A stretch of 9,783 bases of DNA, from contig CAMLFX010000105.1 of assembly GCA_946479435.1 (NCBI GenBank), forward strand, positions 1-9,783, in the 5' to 3' direction. A model generated the notes under the pieces. The model ran no database searches and was not told where the DNA came from. It worked only from the letters and a program-made list of their open reading frames with translations. This DNA is from an uncultured Sphingobacteriales bacterium. GTDB lineage: Bacteria > Bacteroidota > Bacteroidia > Chitinophagales > Chitinophagaceae. The position numbers and the translations under genes were made by a program. The first letter of the stretch is position 1. Each line of letters starts with the position of its first letter. Shown here in pieces: positions 1 through 6,553 of the stretch.

Positions 1-35
1 CAGTAGTTTCGCAAAGCAGAGTAGTTTTTGCTTTT

Positions 36-43
36 TAATTTTG
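36..43 (+). promoter_or_regulatory. possible -7 promoter box (TAATTTTG) for the exonuclease gene
   Basis: TAATTTTG fits the Bacteroidetes sigma-A -7 consensus TAnnTTTG exactly and lies 20 bases before the ATG at 64. No clear -33 TTTG box is seen at the expected distance, and the region is T-rich, so a chance match is quite possible. Confidence 0.2.
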
Positions 44-63
44 ACTTTTTACTTTTTTTAGAA

Positions 64-852
64 ATGGCGCAGTTAGCACTGAAAAGACCCATCATATTTT
101 TCGATCTGGAAACTACAGGTGTAGATAATGCCAAAGACCGCATTATCGAAATGGCATTCATCAAACTAAACCCCGATGGTACGCGCGACCGTTATGTACG
201 CCGCATAAACCCCGGCATGCCCATACCCGCAGGCAGTACCGCTATACATGGTATAAAGGATGAAGACGTGAAAGACGAGCCTACGTTTAAAGACATAGCG
301 CACGAGCTGCACAACTGGATGAAGAACTGCGACCTGGGCGGCTACAGCAGCAATAAATTCGATATACCCGTACTGGCCGAAGAGTTTTTGCGTGTAGGTA
401 TCGATGTCGATTTCACCGAACGCAATATGGTGGATGTGCAGCAGATATTCTTCAAGATGGAGACCCGCACACTGGCAGCCGCATATAGCTTTTATTGCAA
501 TAAAAAGCTGGAGAATGCACACAGTGCCGAGGCCGATATACTGGCAACGATAGAAGTGCTGGAATCGCAGCTGGACAGGTACGATAACCTGGGCAACGAT
601 GTAAAGAAACTGCACGACTTTAGCGCCGGTGGCGATAATATGGTGGACTATGCCCGCCGTATGGTGGAGAAGGATGGCCACCCCGTGTTTAACTTTGGGA
701 AATATAAAGGCCGTAAGGTAACAGATGTATTTACCGAAGAACCACAGTATTACGACTGGATGATGAATGCCGATTTTCCCCTGCATACCAAGCAGAAAAT
801 ATCGGAAATATACAACCGCATGAAGCTGGCAAAACTGGGTTTTAAAGGATAA
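64..852 (+). CDS. 3'-5' exonuclease, DEDDh (DnaQ/RNase T-like) family with ExoX-like C-terminal domain
   Basis: Predicted cytoplasmic nuclease that removes nucleotides from 3' ends of DNA or RNA using two metal ions. From the ATG at 64 the protein has 262 residues. The Exo I motif FFDLETTG gives Asp14 and Glu16, the Exo II region NKFDIPVL gives Asp100, and the Exo III region HSAEADIL gives His153 and Asp158, so the full DEDDh catalytic set is present. Residues about 209-237 (FNFGKYKGRKV, then a YDWMM end) match the small C-terminal domain found in ExoX-like proteins. An upstream TTG at 28 would add 12 hydrophobic residues (LFNFDFLLFLE type). ATG 64 is preferred because MAQLALKRP leads straight into the first strand. 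There is no DNA polymerase III alpha or UvrC domain, so this is a stand-alone trimming or repair exonuclease rather than a proven PolIII epsilon subunit. The exact substrate is not visible. Confidence 0.88.
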   Translation: MAQLALKRPIIFFDLETTGVDNAKDRIIEMAFIKLNPDGTRDRYVRRINPGMPIPAGSTAIHGIKDEDVKDEPTFKDIAHELHNWMKNCDLGGYSSNKFDIPVLAEEFLRVGIDVDFTERNMVDVQQIFFKMETRTLAAAYSFYCNKKLENAHSAEADILATIEVLESQLDRYDNLGNDVKKLHDFSAGGDNMVDYARRMVEKDGHPVFNFGKYKGRKVTDVFTEEPQYYDWMMNADFPLHTKQKISEIYNRMKLAKLGFKG

Positions 853-926
853 TATAACATACACTTATATTTAACGAAACCTTGCGAAGTATTTTGTTAT
901 TTTGTGCCCCTTAACATTGCCCGCTT

Positions 927-1655
927 TTGGACAAACTTGTTATCATACCTACCTACAACGAAAAGGAGAATATTGAGAAGATAATACTCAAAGTATTGTC
1001 GTTGCCCGGTAGTTTCCACGTACTTATTGTCGACGACGGCTCGCCCGATGGTACCGGCAATATTGTAAAAGGTATGCAGCAGCAGCACCCCGAAAGGATA
1101 CACCTGCTGGAGCGCAGCGGCAAACAAGGGCTGGGCAGGGCGTATATAGCAGGCTTTCAATGGGCGTTGCAGCACCCGCAGTACCAATACATCTTCGAGA
1201 TGGATGCCGACTTCTCGCACAACCCTGATGATCTTTTACGCCTGCACGAAGCCTGTGCCAACGGTGCCGATATATCGATAGGCTCGCGCTATGTACGTGG
1301 TGGTAAGCTGGTCAACTGGCCGTGGGACAGGAGGTTCATCTCTCGCGGTGGTGCCATCTACACACAAGCCATTACCTGGATGCCCGTCAGCGATCCTACA
1401 GCAGGATTTGTATGCTACCGCCGCAATGTGCTGGATACTTTACCGCTCGATAAAGTGCAGTTCGTAGGCTACGCCTTCCAGATAGAAATGAAATACCGCA
1501 GCTGGAAGCTGGGCTTCAAAATAAAAGAAGTACCTATCACCTTTATCGACCGCACCGAAGGCCAGAGCAAAATGAGCAAGAACATTGTTCAGGAGGCTAT
1601 CTATGGTGTATGGAAGATGCGGGGATTCCATCGGGAGACTTCTTCTTCAAAGTAA
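927..1655 (+). CDS. polyprenol monophosphomannose synthase-like glycosyltransferase (GT2, DPM1-like)
   Basis: Family 2 glycosyltransferase of 242 residues. By family it transfers a sugar, usually mannose from GDP-mannose, to a polyprenyl phosphate at the inner face of the cytoplasmic membrane. Visible motifs are IIPTYNEKENI (7-17), DDGSPDGT (36-43), the metal-binding DAD in EMDADFSHNP (93-95), GSRYVRGG (119-126), DPTAGF (156-161) and the RTEGQSKMS segment near 209-217; all are standard for DPM1-like enzymes. There is no C-terminal GtrA or membrane anchor, which fits the short soluble DPM1 type. The start is TTG at 927: the frame has a stop at 912-914 and no ATG or GTG between, and the protein begins directly with the first beta strand (MDKLVIIPTYNE). 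The 74 bases after the exonuclease gene may hold its own promoter, but I see no exact -7 box. The lipid-linked sugar could feed protein or surface glycosylation; that is inference. Confidence 0.88.
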   Translation: MDKLVIIPTYNEKENIEKIILKVLSLPGSFHVLIVDDGSPDGTGNIVKGMQQQHPERIHLLERSGKQGLGRAYIAGFQWALQHPQYQYIFEMDADFSHNPDDLLRLHEACANGADISIGSRYVRGGKLVNWPWDRRFISRGGAIYTQAITWMPVSDPTAGFVCYRRNVLDTLPLDKVQFVGYAFQIEMKYRSWKLGFKIKEVPITFIDRTEGQSKMSKNIVQEAIYGVWKMRGFHRETSSSK

Positions 1656-1691
1656 AAATGTAAAGCATTCTTTTTTAATGCTGTTACATTT
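1656..1691 (+). terminator. candidate intrinsic terminator after the GT2 gene
   Basis: A hairpin starts right after the stop codon. The left arm 1656-1669 (AAATGTAAAGCATT) pairs with 1677-1691, with one unpaired G at 1683. This gives a 14-bp stem with a 7-base loop (CTTTTTT). The right arm ends in TTT and is followed by T-rich DNA. The stem is AT-rich, so strength is uncertain, but the position and near-perfect pairing support a terminator. Confidence 0.55.
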
Positions 1692-1730
1692 CGTTCCCTC
1701 TTTTTACATTTTCATCTGGATGTTGCATTG

Positions 1731-1748
1731 GCATGACAAATGTCATGC
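1731..1748. promoter_or_regulatory. palindrome, candidate operator upstream of the SprB-like gene
   Basis: GCATGACA-AA-TGTCATGC is a perfect 8-bp inverted repeat around two bases. Its centre is about 30 bases upstream of a -7 box at 1770. This would put it near -42 from the predicted start of transcription, where class II activators of dimeric type bind. No regulator is identified. Confidence 0.4.
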
Positions 1749-1769
1749 ATGTTTATATGTCTTTACTAT

Positions 1770-1777
1770 TACATTTG
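1770..1777 (+). promoter_or_regulatory. candidate -7 promoter box (TACATTTG) for the SprB-like gene
   Basis: TACATTTG matches TAnnTTTG exactly, in the 190-base leader before the large surface protein gene and downstream of the hairpin terminator. It would give a leader of about 60 bases. No good -33 TTTG is found 19-23 bases upstream; that region is occupied by the palindrome, which fits an activator-dependent promoter. Confidence 0.4.
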
Positions 1778-1845
1778 TAGTGGCTATATTAAAATAGCAT
1801 TAAAAGATATACCTGTTCGTTTCAAAACCACCTCTATTGTGTTTT

Positions 1846-4800
1846 ATGAAGGCTGTTAAGTATTGTTTGTTATTACTGATGGTTTTGCTGGCAGGACGTG
1901 CCAAAGCCAACCATATATATGGTGTTGACTTTTATTATACCTATGTGGCTGGGAATACATATACAGTCACCCTTATTGTTTATGGCGATTGTAAAGACAC
2001 GAATGCTTTCCGCAATTTGCCCGTCAATACGCCGGTAGTAGAAATATATAGAAATGGTTCTTTCTCTTCCAATCTCATATTATCGGCACAAGCGCCTGTA
2101 AACGGGGTAGAGGTGACCCCCGTATGTGCGGCACAGGCCAATAACACTTTTTGCAGCACCCCAAGGGGTACATTACCGGGTGTTACCAAATTTGTTTATT
2201 CTGCCAATACTACACTCACGGCTGCACCTGCCAACTGGAAGTTCACCTTCGCAGGCAACTTAGGAAATAATAACCTGGCAGGGCGTAGCGCCAGTATTAC
2301 TAATGTAGTTAATGTAGGTAGCACTTATATACAGGTAGAAGCTACACTGGATAGGAATGTGGGTATTAATTCATCGCCAAGATATACTACTATACCCACG
2401 CCTTTTTTTACACAAAACAAGGCCAGTAGCTTTAACCCGGGTACTGTTGATCCTGACAGCGATAGCCTTGACTACAGGCTGGTGTCCGGGATAGATGCTA
2501 ACAGTAGCGGCGCTAATGTAACTTATGTAACAAGTTTTACCGCACAAAAGCCCATTAGTACAAGTACAGGGGCCTTTAGTTTCGATACAACAACCGGCCA
2601 GCTCGATTTTACACCCAACAACACACAAAAGTCGCTGGTGGTATATAAGGTGTCTGAATACCGCAATGGCGTGCTGGTAGGCACCAGTATGCGCGAAATG
2701 ACCTTCGTGGTGTTAGCCGGTACCAATGATCCACCTGCGGCGGTGATATCAAATGTGCAGGGTGGTAAAAGAAAAAGCAAAACAGTAGTAGAGGCCTGCC
2801 AGGGGTTGATAAATTTCAACCTGAACCCTGCCGATGCCAATGGCGATAATATAACTATATCGTACACGGGGCTGCCTGGTGGGGCCACACTTACTATAAG
2901 CGGCAATGGTACTACTTCACCAACATCGCTTTTCTCGTGGAATGCAAGTACGGTTGCCCCCGGTACCTACACTTTCTTTGTTACCTATGCCGATAACGGC
3001 TGCCCCCTAAAGAGTACGCAGACCATGGCTTATTCGGTAATTATAGTGCCGCCTGTCAGCTTTACGTATGCTTCGTTGTCTTCCGCTACCTGTATTAAAA
3101 AAGCGGCGTACAGGGTCACTACATCGGCCAATGCGGATACGATGAAAATGAAAGTGATCCAGTCGGGCTTGGTGATAGATAGTGCGGCTAATACCTCGGG
3201 TATATTTGAAGATAGCCTGGCTGCGGGCACCTATACCATTCGCGTTACCAACCCCACAGGTTGCTATCACGATACCAGTATCACTATCGATAATCCTATT
3301 ACCACACAGTTCCTCGCCACTTACGATCTGGCCACCTGCAACCAGTACAGCGATGGCGCCATATATGTTACGGCCATCAGCGGCACGCCGCCCTACCAGT
3401 ATGCGCTCGATGCCGCACCTTATGGCAGCAACAGTTCATTCACAGGGTTGTATAGCGGCAGTTATATAGTACACGCAAAAGACGCTAACGAATGCATAAA
3501 AGATACTGTGCTGACGTTGGACGATTCCGTACGCCTTAGCGCTACCGTTACGGCTACCAACGTACTATGCTACCAGCAGGATGATGGCAGTATTACCGTT
3601 AACGGTGCATTCAGCGATTATGGAGGCCCTTATGTATATATGCTCGATGGCGTTACCCAGTCATCGAACACAATGGCCAACCTGCCACCCGCTACTTATG
3701 TGGTACGCGCGCAGGATGTGAAAGGCTGTTACCTTACCGATACCCTTACCATAACAGAGCCTGCGGAACTGGTATCGCAAAGCGTATCGAACAACATCAG
3801 TTGCCACGGCGCCAACGATGGTATCATCAGCGTATCGCCCACAGGCGGCACGCCTGCCTATAATTTTAGCATCAATAACGGCCCATACACTACTACGCCT
3901 ATTTTCAATGGCTTACCGAAGGGGCAGTACATTGTAGAGGTGAGAGATTTTAACGGCTGTAAGAACTTCGATACCCTCACTATTTACGAGCCCAACATAC
4001 TCAGCATACTGAACATCAACATAACACACCCCAACTGCTTCGGTTCTTCCGATGGCATTATCGATATTCTGGGTTTTGGCGGTACGCCGCCATATACTTA
4101 TTCCACGCGTGGCATTAGCAGCACAGGGCCTATAACGGGCCTGAACGCGGGCACATCGGTGGTACGCATAACCGACCTAAGCGGCTGTACCAAAGACACC
4201 AGCCTTACACTTACCTCGCCTACGCGTGTGTATGCGGGTATAGGCATTAAGGATGCTACCTGCGCCACACTGGCCAATGGTATAATAACCATAAGCGGCA
4301 ACGGTGGCTTCTCGCCATACCGCTACGCACAGGGCGATACTGCTAATTTTACTACGCAAACCAGCTACGCACCACTTGCTGCGGGCACATATACCATGTA
4401 TGTAAAAGACGGGCATGGCTGCGTGACCGATACCAATGTGGTAGTGCAAGATTCGCTGTATATATACGCCGATGTGCTGGTAAGCGACGCCAGCTGCTAC
4501 GGAAGTACCGATGGCGGTGTAATGCTGATGCCCGCAGGTGGGCTGGCCCCTTACACGGCAGCGTTCAACAATAGCGGCTATAGCAGCAACATGAGCTATA
4601 CGGGCTACGGCGCGGGGGCTTACACTATATCGGTAAAAGACGCGCAGGGCTGTATAGGCGATACCACCATTGGCATAAGCCAACCGGAGGTACTGGTTGC
4701 CGATACCGATGTGGTGTATAACAACTGCTACGGTAACGCACTGATGAGTAAAATTGCTGTAAACGTAAAGGGTGGCACGCGCCCTTATATATACACGTGG

Positions 4801-5208
4801 AGCAACGGTACCACTGGTGCCGATAGCATACAGGCAGCACTGGCAAACGGCAGCTACAGGGTATATGTGCAGGATGCCCGGGGCTGTAAGGACAGTGTAT
4901 TTGCATTGCTGGAATACCACGATTGCTGTACGCCGTTTATACCCAGTGCATTTACACCCAATGGCGATGGTAAGAACGATGTCTTCAGGCTGGTATCGAA
5001 AGGAGATGTAAGGCTGAAAGAGCTGATGATCTTCAACCGCTACGGACAAAAAATATTCATCAGTAACGATATCAACGATAGCTGGAACGGCACCTTCAAT
5101 GGTGAACCTGTTGACGTAGGCACTTACTACTACAAGCTAAAAGCCTACTGCGGCAACAACAACGAACGCCTGGTAGAAGTGAAGGGCGATGTGACTGTGG
5201 TGAGGTAG
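1846..5208 (+). CDS. secreted SprB-repeat protein with gliding-motility CHU_C (T9SS type B) C-terminal domain
   Basis: Large predicted cell-surface or released protein, 1120 residues from ATG 1846 (a TTG three codons earlier is less likely). Residues 1-21 form a signal peptide with an AKA cleavage site before NHIYG. Residues about 22-300 form an N-terminal beta-rich domain seen in Bacteroidetes surface proteins, with NPGTVDPDSDSLDY near residue 200. About 300-405 is an Ig/cadherin-like stretch. About 402-1024 holds one degenerate and seven regular SprB-type repeats. About 1030-1120 is the CHU_C domain (FIPSAFTPNGDGKNDVF, then IFNRYGQKIF and GTYYYKL), the T9SS type B sorting signal. By family, SprB-like proteins are adhesins carried by the gliding machinery or surface matrix proteins. 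F. johnsoniae SprB is several times longer, so this is a short relative and gliding itself is not shown. It has its own candidate promoter and palindrome upstream. No clear terminator follows, only T-rich DNA around 5240-5260, so read-through into the next gene is possible. Confidence 0.9.
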   Translation: MKAVKYCLLLLMVLLAGRAKANHIYGVDFYYTYVAGNTYTVTLIVYGDCKDTNAFRNLPVNTPVVEIYRNGSFSSNLILSAQAPVNGVEVTPVCAAQANNTFCSTPRGTLPGVTKFVYSANTTLTAAPANWKFTFAGNLGNNNLAGRSASITNVVNVGSTYIQVEATLDRNVGINSSPRYTTIPTPFFTQNKASSFNPGTVDPDSDSLDYRLVSGIDANSSGANVTYVTSFTAQKPISTSTGAFSFDTTTGQLDFTPNNTQKSLVVYKVSEYRNGVLVGTSMREMTFVVLAGTNDPPAAVISNVQGGKRKSKTVVEACQGLINFNLNPADANGDNITISYTGLPGGATLTISGNGTTSPTSLFSWNASTVAPGTYTFFVTYADNGCPLKSTQTMAYSVIIVPPVSFTYASLSSATCIKKAAYRVTTSANADTMKMKVIQSGLVIDSAANTSGIFEDSLAAGTYTIRVTNPTGCYHDTSITIDNPITTQFLATYDLATCNQYSDGAIYVTAISGTPPYQYALDAAPYGSNSSFTGLYSGSYIVHAKDANECIKDTVLTLDDSVRLSATVTATNVLCYQQDDGSITVNGAFSDYGGPYVYMLDGVTQSSNTMANLPPATYVVRAQDVKGCYLTDTLTITEPAELVSQSVSNNISCHGANDGIISVSPTGGTPAYNFSINNGPYTTTPIFNGLPKGQYIVEVRDFNGCKNFDTLTIYEPNILSILNINITHPNCFGSSDGIIDILGFGGTPPYTYSTRGISSTGPITGLNAGTSVVRITDLSGCTKDTSLTLTSPTRVYAGIGIKDATCATLANGIITISGNGGFSPYRYAQGDTANFTTQTSYAPLAAGTYTMYVKDGHGCVTDTNVVVQDSLYIYADVLVSDASCYGSTDGGVMLMPAGGLAPYTAAFNNSGYSSNMSYTGYGAGAYTISVKDAQGCIGDTTIGISQPEVLVADTDVVYNNCYGNALMSKIAVNVKGGTRPYIYTWSNGTTGADSIQAALANGSYRVYVQDARGCKDSVFALLEYHDCCTPFIPSAFTPNGDGKNDVFRLVSKGDVRLKELMIFNRYGQKIFISNDINDSWNGTFNGEPVDVGTYYYKLKAYCGNNNERLVEVKGDVTVVR
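3049..4917 (+). repeat. array of SprB-type protein repeats (one degenerate plus seven regular units)
   Basis: In-frame repeats inside the CHU_C protein. The first conserved cysteine of each unit lies at residue 416 (degenerate unit), 498, 575, 653, 731, 806, 884 and 961. The spacing is 75-78 residues after the first. Each unit ends near a second cysteine in a G/E-C-x(2-3)-D-T or similar motif (ECIKDT, GCTKDT, GCIGDT). The paired cysteines suggest one disulfide per unit. The units are well diverged at DNA level, so this is not a recombination-prone DNA repeat. Confidence 0.8.
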
Positions 5209-5262
5209 ACCGATGGAAATATGATTGAACAAATCGTTTGAATTTATTTTTTTTCTTTTCGA

Positions 5263-5308
5263 ACATTGTATTAATTTTTCTTATACTTAAGAAGAGTTAA
5301 TACAATGT
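5263..5308 (+). promoter_or_regulatory. long hairpin covering the start codon of the abortive-infection gene
   Basis: The left arm 5263-5283 pairs with 5288-5308 along 21 positions, around the 4-base loop TACT. Nineteen pairs are Watson-Crick and two are G-U (5277 with 5294, 5275 with 5296). The right arm includes the purine stretch AAGAAGAG, the only ribosome-binding-site-like sequence, and the ATG at 5305. RNA that starts upstream of 5263 should bury its own start codon. RNA starting inside or after the left arm would not. As DNA, it could also be an operator dyad. Confidence 0.7.
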
Positions 5309-6047
5309 CGCAAGAAATAGAAGCTCTGGAAGCTTTCCAAAACTTATTAATAAGTATTGCTACTGGTGCGAAGAATGTAGAGGTGGAATATCGTAAACTT
5401 CGTATTGATGTTAATAGTCTATCAGGAGTAAATGAGTTATTACCTTCCTTTGCAAGAACGTGTCGAAATTCCGATCAGTTTTGGCAATTTATTAAAAGTA
5501 AATTTTCCACCTATCAAGAGAGAAGAGATTATATCGCTAAGGAGTTTTCTCAAGCATTTAATTACTTAGAAAGTCTTTCTAAAAATATTGTAGATGTTAC
5601 TGTGTCAGCCAGTGTCAACGCTGTAACTCATAAATATATCGATGCTGAATGGAAGAAAGCTCTTATAAGGAATAAAACAGATCCCGAAGGAGCAATCACT
5701 ACAGCGAGAACTCTAGTTGAAACAACATGTAAGTATATACTGGATTCATCAAAGATTGAATTTGATGACGGCATGGAACTACCTAGGTTATATAAATTAG
5801 TCGCACAAAGTTTGAATCTAGCTCCGGATCAGCATACTGAACAAATATTTAGACAAATTCTAGGGGGGGCCAGTCAATAGTAGATGGGCTAGGAGCACTT
5901 AGGAATAAGTTGAGTGATGCGCATGGCAAAAGCCAAAAACAAATTAAGCCGGCAAGCAGGCATGCTGCTCTAGCGGTGAATATTGCAGGCTCAATAACAA
6001 GTTTCTTACTAGAAACATTTGAAGAGAAATCTAAGTATTTAAACTAA
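5305..6047 (+). pseudogene. abortive infection family protein (AbiCter/HEPN-type), frameshifted at a G7 tract
   Basis: As read, the frame from ATG 5305 stops at TAG 5878-5880 after 191 residues. A -1 shift (or one extra G) at 5863-5869 joins it to the next frame and gives a 247-residue protein ending at TAA 6045-6047. The joined sequence runs ILGGGQSIVDGLGALRNK, the expected length and order for the AbiCter family. Residues about 117-147 (WKKALIRNK, then DPEGAITTARTLVE) and 160-175 (LPRLYKLVAQSLNLAP) are the family core. The out-of-frame part carries RNKLSDAH (Arg200 to His207), an R-x6-H match to the HEPN ribonuclease motif, then SRHAALAVNIAG and TSFLLETF. The 191-residue product therefore lacks the likely active site. 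Family role: phage defence by cell shutdown, probably RNA cleavage. It has low GC compared with its neighbours. It could be a dead gene, a phase-variable gene, a recoded gene or a sequencing error; the sequence alone cannot decide. Confidence 0.8.
5863..5869 (+). repeat. G7 homopolymer at the frame change in the abortive-infection gene
   Basis: Seven G in a row (5863-5869) in an otherwise AT-rich gene. Codons read CTA GGG GGG GCC AGT CAA TAG. A tRNA on the second GGG can slip back one base and still pair fully, after which GGC CAG TCA ATA follows. An eighth G would restore the same frame permanently. Confidence 0.75.
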
Positions 6048-6051
6048 AAAA

Positions 6052-6504
6052 ATGATTGAATTAAAAAAAGCATGGCTGATTACGTGGGAGTGGGATGCAG
6101 AGTATGCGGCCATGAAAGACAAAGTTGTTGGTATATATAAGTCAAGTTGGGGAACCCCTAGAATAAAGATGCTAATGGACTTTATCTTCCATCAATCTAA
6201 TTCAAATCTTAGTGAACTTTCGTCTTATGTAAGATACCCTAGTACTATGACTTACAGGTCGGAATCCGATTCAAATGGTTGGCTTGTCTGTGGTAAAAGC
6301 ACCAATCCTTATTTGTATGGACGTATTGTTAGCGAAATATGTATCAAAGAAAATAATGAAGGTTTTGAAGAAGTAGTTTGGTACGAACCAGAACGATTTG
6401 AAATTACAGATGGTGGGATTGTAAAAATAATGGAAAAGTTTAAGCAGGGATATGTTAGAAAATATTCTGGACAATTATCAACTGAAAGAATGATAAAACA
6501 ATAA
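6052..6504 (+). CDS. protein of unknown function, partner of the abortive-infection gene
   Basis: 150 residues, start ATG 6052. I do not assign it to a named family. No signal peptide or membrane segment is visible, so it is probably cytoplasmic. The N-terminus has a hydrophobic, tryptophan-rich stretch (KKAWLITWEWDAEY, residues 5-18), followed by VVGIYKS and a predicted helix around 36-48 (PRIKMLMDFIFHQ). The centre has WLVCGKSTNPYLYGRIV (77-93) and the rest is mixed alpha/beta ending in charged residues. The first-part layout, with KAWLxTWEW and a later CGxxxNPYLYGR, resembles hypothetical proteins I recall from bacterial accessory regions, but this is memory, not a search. It starts four bases after TAA 6045-6047 of the Abi gene, so the two are almost surely co-transcribed and may be coupled. 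Possible roles are antidote, sensor or second effector. Its GC is similarly low. Confidence 0.8.
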   Translation: MIELKKAWLITWEWDAEYAAMKDKVVGIYKSSWGTPRIKMLMDFIFHQSNSNLSELSSYVRYPSTMTYRSESDSNGWLVCGKSTNPYLYGRIVSEICIKENNEGFEEVVWYEPERFEITDGGIVKIMEKFKQGYVRKYSGQLSTERMIKQ

Positions 6505-6529
6505 AGGTGGCCTCTGTAAGCCACCTTTA
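6502..6529. terminator. bidirectional intrinsic terminator between convergent genes
   Basis: TAAAGGTGGC (6502-6511) and GCCACCTTTA (6520-6529) form a perfect 10-bp stem with an 8-base loop. The left arm begins with the stop codon of the 150-residue gene. Read on the minus strand, the stem is followed by a T-rich run (TTTATTGTTTT), so it is a good terminator for the GEVED gene. On the plus strand the tail is less T-rich. Confidence 0.75.
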
Positions 6530-6553
6530 CGTTATTCATTAACCTTCTATGTT

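Noticed and set aside
2..27. Direct repeat AGTAGTTT at 2-9 and 20-27 upstream of the exonuclease gene
   Set aside because: Eight bases in T-rich DNA at the window edge, with no further copies; no support for an operator.
166..864. Minus-strand open frame of 232 codons opposite the exonuclease gene
   Set aside because: The plus strand carries all DEDDh motifs; the opposite frame shows no recognisable domain.
4177..5049. Long minus-strand open frame (290 codons) opposite the SprB-like gene
   Set aside because: Its translation has no domain pattern and mirrors the codon bias of the plus-strand gene with clear signal peptide, repeats and CHU_C domain; it is a shadow frame.
5282..5291. TATACTTAAG in the hairpin loop region as a promoter for the abortive-infection gene
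   Set aside because: It matches the -7 consensus TAnnTTTG only in part, and no -33 box lies at a suitable distance; kept only as a hypothesis within the hairpin finding.
5896..5910. Small hairpin ACTTA-GGAA-TAAGT after the G7 tract as a possible frameshift stimulator
   Set aside because: Only 5 AT-rich pairs, and about 27 bases downstream of the slip site instead of the usual 5-9; unlikely to stimulate -1 shifting.
5221..6060. ATGATTGAA occurs at 5221-5229 and 6052-6060, which might mark a duplication or cassette boundary
   Set aside because: The match stops after nine bases and the second copy is the start of a coding region; no longer flanking repeat is found.
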